This document shows, piece by piece, positions 33,552 to 43,651 of a stretch of 64,000 nucleotides of DNA. The position numbers and the translations under genes were made by a program. Location: contig OW386290.2 in NCBI GenBank assembly GCA_936432065.2, forward strand, positions 56,177,548-56,241,547, given 5' to 3'. The notes under the pieces were generated by a model. That model did not search any database. It worked only from the letters and a program-made list of their open reading frames with translations, and was not told where the DNA came from. Position 1 is the stretch's first letter; every line of letters begins with the position of its first letter. The stretch is from Rutpela maculata. Lineage: Eukaryota; Arthropoda; Insecta; Coleoptera; Cerambycidae.

Positions 33552-34285
33552 TATACTAATAACAAATAGAGAGCAATTATATAAAATACAATTAAATCCA
33601 CGTTTTTTGCTCATCTTAGCCAAAAACAAAAAACTGGTTTTCTTTTAAGGACATAATTTTTTTAACAGTGAATAATACGATATCTGACACCATAAAAAGG
33701 TACACAAACTTCAACGATACCAGTTTTTCTTATTGCCCAGCAAGGACCAACGAGGAGGTATAAACATATCCCTTGCCAGGATAGGATGGTGACAGGATTG
33801 TTTATTAGGGAGTAAGAGGTAACAAAAATAAATAAATAAACCAGCATTTTTCAATTAAAAATAACTAACTATTCTACAAAATAACAACGTAATAAACTCT
33901 CTTATTAAAATAACATAATATAGTTTTAAAGTAAAAACTGAATGAAAATAAATAAATAAATAGCTAATCTCAACAAAAACACAATATAAAAAACATTAAA
34001 TTAGTAAGAGAATTAATAGCATTTTCCTACAGTAAAATAAATAAAATAAAAACATTTCTTAAAATGCTTCAAATAAGAGATGTTGTAAACTTACCAGAAA
34101 TAGTACCGTACCACTTTTCCAAAATCAAAAGAATGAACCTTATCATTATCACTAACACTATCACAGAATACCACTCGCTACCACTGACACTGTCACTGTC
34201 ATAAATGTACCCACGGAACGTTAAATACCTCCAAGGAACGTTAAATGTAAACAGTACAGTATATTAAATTATAACTGGATATTAA

Positions 34286-34364
34286 GGTCTTTAAAACACG
34301 CGCGATTTTTCGAGCACGACGGCGCAGCCGGAGTGCTCGAAATAGAGCAAGTGTTTTAAAGACC
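34286..34364. repeat. Foldback hairpin with GC-rich loop
   Basis: GGTCTTTAAAACACGCGCGA, TTTTTCGAGCAC pair with GTGCTCGAAATAGAGCAAG, TGTTTTAAAGACC around the loop GACGGCGCAGCCGGA. CTTTAAAACACGCGCG recurs at about 34781, just after the Crypton-like fragment, and GGTACCAATAAAAAA-type sequence occurs in inverse near 34395 and 34850. So 34286-34890 may be one small inverted-repeat element enclosing that fragment. Confidence 0.6.
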
Positions 34365-34612
34365 AGTTATCCACGAATACTTTACGCTATTTTTTTTTAT
34401 TGGTACACTTTGAAATCATAAATACTAGTATTATTGCTACAAAAAATGGAAATAAGAATTAAGAATGTAAAATGGTTGAATTCGTGATGTGACATCAGGA
34501 TACCTGTCAGTGTCATGAAAATGAGAAAACAAAAATTAATTTGCAATCTGTCACATAGGATTAATTATTGTCACTACAGTTGTCACTGATTGTATATTGC
34601 TTTAAAACGAGT

Positions 34613-34765
34613 TCTAACATTGATTACTTAAATAGAAAAGCAGAATCGCGGTTAATACCTCAAAAATCGGAAGACGTTTATAAAAAAGAATACAAGTTCA
34701 TCAAATGGATGGAAGAGCAAAAGGTAACAGATACAGATGAACGAGTTGTACTTGCTTACCTTTGA
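34613..34765 (+). pseudogene. Crypton-like tyrosine recombinase N-terminal fragment
   Basis: The frame reads SRLIPQKSEDVYKKEYKFIK, then WMEEQKVTDTDERVVLAYL and stops. The pattern LLP.KS...Y...Y..F..W.......SE.VLLAYF is the N-terminal (core-binding) part of Crypton/DUF3504-type tyrosine recombinases. The catalytic R...HxxR...Y domain is absent, so it cannot act. The fragment is too short to exclude a captured non-Crypton homologue. The frame is open from 34568 but the first 15 residues look unrelated. Confidence 0.5.
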
Positions 34766-35010
34766 TGTTGCCATGGTAACTTTAAAACACGCGCGTTTTT
34801 AAAACTTGGATTTAAACACTCTGAGGCGTACTTTAAATAAGCAAAATAGGGTACCAATAAAAAAAAAAATAAAGTCTTTTCCGTTATTCGAATTCTTCGC
34901 CATTGTCACTGTCCCCTCCCATGTCGATGATGAATTTATTTCTGCTATTTGTAAAGATTTTGCTCAGTTTTTTGTCAAATTTAGGGGGGGGTTCCGACGA
35001 ATCCGCATAT

Positions 35011-35385
35011 TTAATTGGCCCCGACCAGCATTATAGAAGGAGGTAGACTTAAAACAGAGTGTCCATATTGCCTTGCGATGTTCTCGACAACATATTTTTT
35101 TTTAAATATTTTGGTACGCAATACTTCCAATAATTGCTTCTTCGTATAACATTCTTCAAAGTAGAGATCGTGATTCATCAGATTGTATTTCTTCCTTATT
35201 TGATGAAGTATTTGGAATTTTTGCATGCATTATCCATAACAATCACGCTGTTAGGTTTCAAATTGGAAATTAGCGTATGCTCAAACCATTCCTGAAACAT
35301 ATCAGGTTCCATATTTTTGTGGTAATCAATGTTGCATTCTTTTTTTTCACATAATTTCAGTCCATTTTCAACCCATCACGTGGTC
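35011..35385 (-). pseudogene. DDE transposase remnant (Tc1/mariner-like DDE_3 type)
   Basis: The minus strand gives NGLKLCEKKECNIDYHKNME, FQEWFEHTLISNLKPNSVIV and MDNACKN (the second catalytic aspartate in VMDNA). After a frameshift it gives YTKKQLLEVLRTKIFKK, ENIARQYGHSVLSLPPS (the GH.VLRLPPY block). The expected LNPIE with the third acidic residue is destroyed after LPPS. The N-terminal half is missing. This layout is typical of an arthropod-wide DDE_3 transposase family. Confidence 0.7.
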
Positions 35386-36847
35386 TACTTCCACAGAGTC
35401 TAACGTTCTTTCACAAATTAATTAAAAACCCTTTATTTATTAACAATTATTTATTTTTGTAAACTTTTGTTTTACTGTAAAACAAGATAAACTATTTATT
35501 TCAACAGAAAGATTTAATAAAACTTTTCATTGAACTTTTATGACGAAGAAACAGTTAGTCCACCCCTGATAGTCCACGTTGACTACATAGTTTATTCCAA
35601 CCTATCATCAATCTGTTAGAGCAAATTTCAACCAATTATATTCAGTGGGATTGACCTACATTCTTGTTAGGAAATATGTATGACCATTTTTTATGATGAA
35701 GTGAAACTGAAAGTGATATGCGGTCGGTACCCTCAACGATTTTTGTGAGCTTTTTTATATCGTCAAATTACATACGGAACCTGCTTTAATAGTTATTGTA
35801 ACAAAGACGAGTGTAAAGTTGACTACACACTAGTTAAGCTTGTCGTAATGTCGGCGTCTTTGGCGGTGCGATGCGGCGTGTTTGATGGTCAAAAGTGCCG
35901 ATATTTCTTGAGTGCTTAGTAGACCTGAAGACAACTATACTGTCTTCTCTAGATAAATTCTATTTATTTTTATTAAATCTGCAAGTCATTTGCTCCGGAG
36001 GTTACTTCAAGTAGTAAGAGGTAGCATATTAGCTAATTGAAGTAAAATCCTTAGTAAAATGTAAAATACTCCTTATAACCGAAAGTGATAAAATTTTCCT
36101 TATCATTTACACGTGCGTCTAATTTTTCTCAATGATCACGATTTATCGTTGAAATTTAAAAAAGCATTAGATAAAACAATTAAGCTCGGTGCATATAAGA
36201 ATCCCCCTACTCGGTTTCTAATTATACAGTGCATGTTTGCGGTTGTGTTAATATACCTAGATGGATAAGGTAGCTACTTAACTTTACTTAATTTAAAATT
36301 ATAATTTTATATTTTCTTACATTTCTTCAGAGACTTATTTAAATTGTATTACTTAGTGGAGGAGCGTTTCGGTTTTATTTGGTAACTGGTCAGTAAATCA
36401 CCAATTTTAATGTTCTACTTGTTTTTTAATGTTGGAAAATCACATATACTAAAACCGCTACAATTAAAAAATTACAGATTTTTATTAATTCATTTATTTT
36501 GTATTTTCTTTTAAACTACACATTTTTTTTGTTCTGAAACGTTAATAGATACAAAAAAAAATGTATGCATATTTTTATAGCTGATAAAAAGACCTTTAAT
36601 TTAGACCTAGCTAGTCGCTGTATCTTAAAAATTTGAAATTGAACTAATTAATGGTACTATATATAGTACAGTAAGTGAAGCAGTAAAAATGGTAAAATTC
36701 CCGGCCCGAAAACGACGAAAGGAATTTCCTTAATTTTTTTGCAATATGCTTTATAAAATACATGCATCAAAATCTATATTGTCGCATTACCTGCTTTTTA
36801 TTTTTAAGGGTGGAAACCGCCTCTAAAATCTGAAAAATTAATAACTT

Positions 36848-37245
36848 CTAATTTTACAAATAAATTAATGAAAATCCATATCCTTATGTTTTTTAGGTTG
36901 CTAAATATGACTGTTAAGTCAAAACTTATGAGATGAAAATATTAAGGGTTGAAATCACCCTTAAATAAATGAGAAAAATTAATGTTTTCTAATTTTACGA
37001 ATAAAATCACGAAAATCCATATACTTATGTTTTTGGGGTCGCTGAATATGATTATGAGGTCAGAACATAGGAAAGACGAAAATATTAAGGGTTGAAGCCA
37101 CCCATAAATACTGTAAAATTAATAATTCTTCTAATGTTACAAATAAATTCGCGAAAATCCATATTCTTATGTTTTTTAGGTAGCTAAATATGATTATGAG
37201 GTTTAAATTTATAAAAAAGAATCGTGGATTAAAAATAGTCACAAA
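36848..37245 (+). repeat. Tandem repeat, unit about 141 bp, 2.7 copies
   Basis: CTAATTTTACRAATAAA recurs at about 36848, 36989 and 37132. Each is followed by GAAAATCCATATNCTTATG and TTTTTRGGTNGCTRAATATG, and then by AAAATATTAAGGGTTGAA. The unit shares its ATGTTTTTGGGGTCGCTGA, ATGAGGTCAGAA portion with the satellite at 50418-50695. Non-coding. Confidence 0.75.
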
Positions 37246-37489
37246 AGAGTATAGTAATATATCTAATTGTATTAAAAACACAGATTGTTTTAAATAAATC
37301 AAATTAATACAATTAAGTAAATTAACTAAATATCATTTTTAATCTGCACCTCTAAAATATGCTAAAGTGTAATGCAAACCCGCCTTTTCTGCGTATTCTT
37401 CGAAAAATATACGGCTATTGCTCTTTTCTCCACCTACTATAGTCATTTAAAATGCGCGTACAAACTGAAAAGTTTCGGCATTATTTCAA

Positions 37490-37770
37490 ACTGTCATATC
37501 TCTGGAACAGTTTGTCGTAGGAAAAAAAATAAAAACCAAAACTCTTCATTCTTTTATAAGCTTCATTTCATTCTTACATCATGTTTTTATCAATCTTATA
37601 GTTTTTGAGATATTTCAATTTTAAATATATAATTTTCTTGCGTATACGCTCAAGAACCATTTTTAAACCTTTTTATCTCTGGAACAGTTTTTCGTAGGAA
37701 AATAAAAATAAACCAAACTATTAGTTTTTTATAAGCTTCATTTAAGTGCTCTTACTATTTTTTATAAAAT
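37490..37770 (+). repeat. Tandem repeat, unit about 178 bp, two copies
   Basis: ATCTCTGGAACAGTTTGTCG, TAGGAAAAAAAATAAAAACC and TTTTATAAGCTTCATTT at 37497-37570 recur at 37675-37745. A weaker third relative (ATTTCCAAAACTAAACATCG) appears near 38190. It lies within the TIR element 36664-38632, so that element expands by internal duplication. Confidence 0.6.
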
Positions 37771-39087
37771 AAATCTTTTTTGGGCAATTTCCAAAAACCC
37801 GATTTTTTCAAAAAAATTATGAAAATTTTCGTTATTGAAAATGGGTACAGGATGAAAAATAATTATTTTAAAAATTCTAAAAAATTTGAGCATGTTAGTA
37901 ATAATATGCATTAACGGTATCTAGAAAGATTTAAAAAAAAATTACTTAATTAAAAAATTAGAGCAATAAGACTAAAAAAAATGGCGCCTAAATTTTTAAA
38001 TACGCTACTTTTTTGTTTGTAACTTTTTTAGTTTTCATTATAAGTGTCGCAATAGAAAGACAATTTTGATACCTTTAATTTTTACAAGAATAAAAAATGT
38101 TCTCATTGTTGTAGATTTTCAGCAATTTTAGATTATAACGTCGTATATTTTATCTAAACGTTTCGGCGCCATTTTGAAAATGCCATATTTCCAAAACTAA
38201 ACATCGGAGAAAAAAAAAAAGAAAAAACCGTTCGATTTGTTTTCGTAAAAGCTTTAATTTTGCACCCTTGCATTTTTTAATTAAAGTTCACATTTTTCGA
38301 GTAATTTAAAAAAAAAGTCTAGGAATACTGATTTTAGGGGGTGAAAATTGCAATTTTCTGTTCGCAATATCTCGAAAAATATGCATTTTAACAAAAAAGT
38401 GTATAAGATCTTTCTTTCTTATAATCTCATTCTCTATCAGAATATGTGTTTTTTGTTTTTTTTTGCGACAAACCCTCTTAGGGTGGGTCCCACCCACCCC
38501 TTACTAAAAAGTATGAAAAATGACAATATAGATTCTTATGTACATACTTTATGAAGCATGTTGAAAAAAAAAAATTGGAAATTCATTTCATCGTTTTCGG
38601 GATGGGATTTAAAAGCTTCACTTACTGTACTAATACTTTAGAATACAAACCAGTGTGGATGAAGTTACATTCTTAATATGATACTTATCATACAGCAGAT
38701 AGAGATACATGGATAATCAGTAAAAACTACTATTTAGACGCCTGTATTTCCGCCAAATATGTTATAAAAAAAATTCTTGCTATCTTTGTGTAGAATTAGC
38801 TCCTAAAGAGAGGTATTTCTCTAACATCCTCTACAATATTATAAATTTGGCATATTTCACAATACAGGTATTTCGTTCTTAGGTGAAGAACTAAGTTGTT
38901 TATTTGTTTTATTTTTCATGTTGTATTATAGTACAGTAACTAGAGATTTCAATTTAAAACAAGCTAAAAACATATAGTTGTCTTCAGATCTACTCTGCAC
39001 TAAAAAAACTTCGGCGTCTTTGATCTTTACTGCACCGCCAAAGACGCCGATATTTTCTACACGCGTAATAAGTGTGTAGTCAACTAA

Positions 39088-39916
39088 ACTCTTCGCCGAT
39101 TTACTGAACTTTTTATATAATTTTTACACATTCTATAGGATACTCTTCGCATTTTTTTGTAAATAATGTCAGTTTTAGGCATTTTTAATTATATAATACG
39201 AACTTAATTGATAAAATGAAGTAATAATTAAAAAAAAACTATGTGCCGATCAAATGCAACTCTTCGTTTTCGTATTTGCGAAGAGTATAAATAAATACAA
39301 GAATTAAATTTCGTTTTTTTTTAAATAATTTAGAATTTAGAATTTCTATTAGGTGATCCTTCTTTTTTTTCATGAAAATAATTAATTATTTGTTGGTTTT
39401 TATGTAAAGTAGTCAGGAACAAAGTTTCTTCCACAGTGAATTTTCTCGTTGGCCACATGAAAATAGTATATACATGAATACTGCTGGCGAGCGTTCTTAT
39501 TCAGTGACTGTGTTCGTTTTTGTCGGCCCTTTGACAAAACTTCGTTTTCCTATAAACTATTTTTTGCACATAAATACTTGCAGGTAGTTTCACGAATTTT
39601 AAAAGTTCTAATTTTCTTCGCTTTCAAATGTTACCTTTTACATCTCTATATGCTTTTGCAGATTGGCACAATATCTTATTAACATTTATGTTATTTTCTA
39701 ATGAGTTTTCTTTTCCCATCAACAGTCAATTATTGTTGTCGAATTATTTTTCTATTTAGTTTTTTCTTCATCCTCAGTCATTTTTGATACCCTTCTTCAG
39801 TAGGTTTATTACATTAACAGGTTTTCCTTGTGATAATTGCATAATAACCTACTAAAAAAAATAACTTTATTTAGTAGTATGGCAAGACAAACAGCATAAA
39901 GCTATGAAATTTTACA
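39088..39916. other. No gene recognised
   Basis: AT-rich with T-rich runs. The minus strand has short protein-like stretches (for example FTVEETLF near 39425) but nothing I can place. No repeat partner was found in the window. Confidence 0.3.
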
Positions 39917-40797
39917 GGAGGTACTAAGGATGGTCTCTTACTGTATGTAAATCCCGGGATCAAGAAAGCGCGCTGTATTTAAAATTTGTATACACTTTGA
40001 ATTAACTAACAGTAAAATTAATTTAGTAACGGGTAATTAAATTACATCTATTTAAAATATTTTTACTAAAAAAAATTTGAGTGATTTACCCGAATATTTT
40101 AAAAAATGGTTACTTTGTTTAAATGAACTAAGGGCGAGTTGTACCAACTAAGTTCAGGCCACGTTCAGTTTGATCCAACATCAAGGTTACAATTATTGCT
40201 ACAACAATCGTAACGATTTTGATCTAGGATCAAGCTGAACTTAGTTGGTACAACTAGCCCTGAGGTTAACGCCCAATTGTAGTGAAGGAGAGTTACTAAT
40301 AAATCATGTATTTAGGTGTAAAATGGCATTCTAGACACTTTTTTATTCTTGTATTTTTTCTCAAAAATGTAAACTTAAGCCAGAAAATCTCATTTTTATA
40401 CTTCATAGCCGCCATTTTCAGTCAGCCATCTTGAATTTTTCAATTTTGAAAATTGTAATCAGCGACCTCAAAATCCCCCAAGTATACATTTTCCGGCGGT
40501 TTTCTCAAATTTAATTAATTTGTTTAGTGCTTAAAATTGTTTGTTTATTAATAACAAAATGAAAAAAGTCCCAGCGGCCTGTTTTTTTCTTTTTACCAAT
40601 GTTCCTTAGACTTCAATAAACAATTTGCAAAAAAATAGGCTGATTACTCATTTGTCAGAAAATTTCTCAGAAAATACTTATCTTGACGCGACTAATCATA
40701 TATAAAGCAAATAAAGGAGCAAAGGAGAAGAAGTCATTCGGCATTATAACAATTTCGTACCCCCCATAAAAACTGCTTAAAACCGGCCCTGTCTACA
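39917..40797 (+). repeat. Dispersed repeat of about 700 bp, copy 2, interrupted by a MITE
   Basis: This aligns with 17690-18372 from CAGGAGGTACTAAGGA to about 40730, then continues to ACCGGCCCTG at 40797, the same terminal word as copy 1. It carries a 129-bp insertion at 40132-40260 that copy 1 lacks. Copy 2 also differs near its 3' end by a segment GAAGAAGTCATTCGGC that copy 1 lacks. Likely a non-autonomous hAT-like element; no coding capacity. Confidence 0.72.
40132..40260. mobile_element. PIF/Harbinger-type MITE, 129 bp
   Basis: The terminal inverted repeats GGGCGAGTTGTACCAACTAA and GTTCAG match the inverse of the right end (GCTGAACTTAGTTGG, TACAACTAGCCC). It is flanked by TAA (40129-40131) and TGA (40261-40263). 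The orthologous position in repeat copy 1 reads ACCAAGGTTAAC with no insertion, an empty site. GGG-starting ends with 3-bp TWA-like duplication fit PIF/Harbinger. Its own transposase is not in the window. Confidence 0.8.
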
Positions 40798-42400
40798 GGT
40801 TATAAGTGTACGATCCAAAATTTAAATGAGATGACTGTCAAGGTGCATTTTCGCTATCTGAAGACATCATCTTGATCACGATATAAATCATCATTATCTT
40901 CGAAAAATCCAGTCTGAAGATCTTCCGATAAAACATTTTATTTATATTGTCCCAAGTATGTTATATTATTATGCTGCTGTTTTATATACTTGCATATTTT
41001 CTTATGGAGTAGTATGAATCCTGATACAGTTTTACGTTGTATAGGACACCACATTACTCTACCATCTTTTCTATACACTAATATTAGAATATTCCAACAG
41101 GGTCCAAATCGGCCACCCCATTGGTCTATTTGTGAGAATATTATAATACCGAAGGATATTCAAATTATGATGATAGTCCAAGATAATAGTCTTTTCTGTA
41201 TTATTTGTAGATGGTTTGGAATATAAATGTGTATTCGTATAGAATCATAATTTTCGAAACTTCTTAATATAAACATAAACACTCATTTGGTAAATCCAAA
41301 TTCAAAGCCAAAGCTGTCCAGAAGAGGGTTACACATTTGGAAAAACGCAGACATACATCCATACCCACCCGTGTTGCCAATACCGGAGCTGGTATTAACA
41401 ACACTTAACACTTAATTTCCTGCCAAAATTCTTATAGAATAATATAATTCTTAACCATTATACCAAATATAATTTTTCAGGAATAAATTGATTGACTGAT
41501 TAATATATTCAGGAAAATTCACGTTTAATTCAACATTTATGTTATGTACCTTCTAGCAGAACAGCCTCACTATCTGTTGGTAAATAGCTTAACTATTATT
41601 TCTGGCATTACCTATTATAGAATTTTATTGATTTTTGGAAGGTAATGTGCGATGCACACAACAATTTTTTAGCAAAATTAAAAGCATCTTATTTTGCATG
41701 TCACATTCGTATTCTGAAACAGAAAATTCTTTGAACATATGATAGTACGACCTCGAATTTAAAGCGCTGTTGGAACTTTACCAAACGTATTGAAGACACT
41801 CTGTATAAATAAATCATTAACTGATAAAGATAATGATTTGACCTTTGAAAATATTAAATTTATTAGAATGCCTGAGTGGAAATTTCCTTACTCATTTTAG
41901 CCTAGAGGTATTTGTTTCTTTGGGCGTGCAGTTGCACGTTTTTATTGAAATATATTTACAGAAAATAAACTGTCATTAATTGAGATATATGTGGGTCACG
42001 TGAAGACTAAGTTTGGAGAGGGTAAAGTTTGTTTACCAAATTGAAAAAAATAAATAAAAAGAACGAGGTTCCAAATACATTTTTTTTTATCTTTTGAATC
42101 GCAGGTTATGACTTGGCGGTGGTCCCATTGTAGTTTCATTAAGCTGCGCCTAATGTAAGGTGAGCAACAGTTGGAGTTCATTTTGTATTAGCATATTCGT
42201 CAATTTGGCCGTAGCTACTGAAAAGTGCCCCCGCATATATGGAACTAGAATGGTAACCTAATGTTGAATTTTATAGCGGGATCAGTTTATGAATAAAAAT
42301 CTCATTCCACAGAAATTTTTAGGAAATCACTTTTTTATTAAAATCATCGCTATTTCGATAATACGCCCTGTGTATTGCCGTTGACATTTTTTTTTATTAT
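40798..42400. other. No gene recognised
   Basis: AT-rich sequence. The minus strand near 40857-40945 has a short acidic frame (LSEDLQTGFFEDNDDLYRDQ then a stop) that resembles a protein C-terminus, unidentified. No other coding or repeat structure is supported. Confidence 0.3.
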
Positions 42401-42408
42401 GGAACATA

Positions 42409-42621
42409 TATTATATTATATTATATTATATTATATTATATTATATTATATTATATTATATTATATTATATTATATTATATTATATTATATTATATTATA
42501 TTATATTGTATTGTATTGTATTGTATTGTATTATATTATATTATATTATATTATATTATATCATATTATATTACATTATATATGCTATACCATACCATAT
42601 TCTATTCTATTCTATTCTATT
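42409..42621 (+). repeat. Pentanucleotide microsatellite, ATATT then GTATT then CTATT
   Basis: About 20 uninterrupted ATATT units are followed by five GTATT units, more ATATT units, some with T-to-C changes, and a short CTATT run at the end. The ordered blocks suggest spreading of single variant units by slippage. Long low-complexity frames here are meaningless. Confidence 0.95.
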
Positions 42622-42668
42622 ACTTGTTGGTCACACTATTGTACTTTTTTCATCAAGCTATATCCAGT

Positions 42669-42854
42669 TAGGGACATATTATACAATAGGCTAATTAGGC
42701 TGTAGCCTAGGGGCGCCAATGCGTGAAGCGGCACTTCAGCAGTTCAAAACGGAGGTGTTGGGCGCCCATTTTGCGCCCCCCCCCCCCCGCTCATTTCGCA
42801 CACGCGCAAATATATCATTAGCCTAGCGACGCGCCAATCTTTAATTCGACCCTG
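42669..42854. mobile_element. hAT-type MITE, 186 bp, with perfect 8-bp duplication
   Basis: TATCCAGT is found directly on both sides (42661-42668 and 42855-42862). The element begins TAGGGACATATTATAC and ends TTTAATTCGACCCTG, so its tips are YAGGG-type as in hAT. The interior is GC-rich, has TAGCCTAGGGGCGCCAATGC, and a run of about 14 C near 42775-42788. The 8-bp duplication and tip class support hAT. A hAT transposase is not present in the window. Confidence 0.85.
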
Positions 42855-42877
42855 TATCCAGTAAACATTATACACTC

Positions 42878-43586
42878 TCAAAACCGCTGCCTAAGGAATC
42901 GCTACTTCCACATTCAGACATTATATCCAAGTCTCTTACAACTAAAATATTATATCTGCACTCCACTATGTGGAAATAATTGCTTATGGAACTTAATATT
43001 TAAAATCGTGTATCCCAAAAATCCATAAGATGATATGCCACATCGGAAGTGGTAGGTAATGGTGGGGGTGAATAAAGTGAAAAAAATTCTCGATGACTGG
43101 TTCTTGTACACATACTAAATCACAATATTTTTTCACCCCTTTTAATAATGGGGTGAGGGCAGTAATGGGGGTGGCTTATTACCTGAATTTTTTTTGAGAC
43201 CATAGCTCTTCTTATATTTACTAAATACCAATTTCATGAACTCTTACTTGCTTGATTTACTTACTTACTTACCCCAATTTACCTCAATTTACACCTCAAC
43301 TCTTCAACGGAATAAAATCGAAATTTAATCTAGTTCCAGATCTTGTTAAGATAGATACGTGTACCAAATTTTAAGTCAATATCTTAAACGGTTCCGGAGT
43401 AACCGTGTGCACAAAGAAAGTTACAGAAGATCGACAGACCGATAGACCGACAGACAGAGAGAATTTTTTTTTGCTCAAACTTAAAATATTGACGTTTGTT
43501 TCATCACATTCTAAACCTATTTGAACAATAAAAATTTTCAAAAAATTTTTTTTCCGTCAATATACTTCCAATGGATGTGAAAGTAA
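42878..43586 (+). repeat. 650-bp hairpin-ended repeat family, copy E
   Basis: The start AAAACCGCTGCCTAAGGAAT, the two G-rich tracts, TTAAACGGTTCCGGAGTAAC, a GACA/GACC run and the end CTTCCAATGGATGTGAAAG identify it. The terminal hairpin has decayed by two substitutions, so this copy appears older than A and B. It lies 16 bp after the hAT MITE's duplication. Confidence 0.85.
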
Positions 43587-43651
43587 CAACCAGAAAATGG
43601 CATAACACGATAGAAGTAAAGCTTCTGCTTCAAGCATTTCCTTCAAGGATA

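Larger units (their letters stand above)
33245..35795. mobile_element. Inverted repeat pair (arms about 75 bp) around several TE fragments
   Basis: AGTAGGTTCCGTATATAATT, CAGCGATATAAAAAAGCTCG and CACTGACCGC at 33250-33322 are matched in inverse by sequence at 35718-35790 (GCGGTCGGTACC, GAGCTTTTTTATATCG, ACATACGGAACC). The enclosed 2.4 kb holds a CGGCGTC-type MITE, a Crypton-like fragment and a DDE transposase remnant. It may be one DNA element whose ends these are, with the minus-strand DDE remnant as its transposase. That link is inference. Confidence 0.5.
36664..38632. mobile_element. TA-inserted TIR element, about 1.97 kb, filled with satellite-like repeats
   Basis: The ends TAGTACAGTAAGTGAAGC and inverse match for about 130 bp (left 36664-36800, right 38507-38632), including CCCGAAAACGA and ATCTATATTGTC. 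Flanks compared with 24745-24840 show that the host sequence is intact there without the element, and indicate TA or ATA duplication. No transposase is encoded; the interior is mostly tandem repeats. The TACAGTAAGTG tip and TA target fit the Tc1/mariner group, as a non-autonomous member. Confidence 0.72.
35818..39087. mobile_element. CGGCGTC-family TIR element, long form, about 3.3 kb
   Basis: The left end AGTTGACTACACACTAGTTA with TGTCGGCGTCTTTGGCGGTG (35818-35880) is the inverse of the right end CACCGCCAAAGACGCCG, TTTTCTACACGCGTAATAAG, TGTGTAGTCAACT (39030-39087). Arms are about 60-75 bp. It encloses an unrelated TIR element (36664-38632) plus AT-rich DNA without a recognised transposase. 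A short palindromic relative lies at 33444-33551. Alternatively two separate short MITEs flank the region by chance in inverse orientation. Confidence 0.55.

Noticed and set aside
42375..42705. Open frames rich in Tyr/Ile/Leu across the ATATT array
   Set aside because: Product of a 15-base frame period in a pentanucleotide microsatellite.
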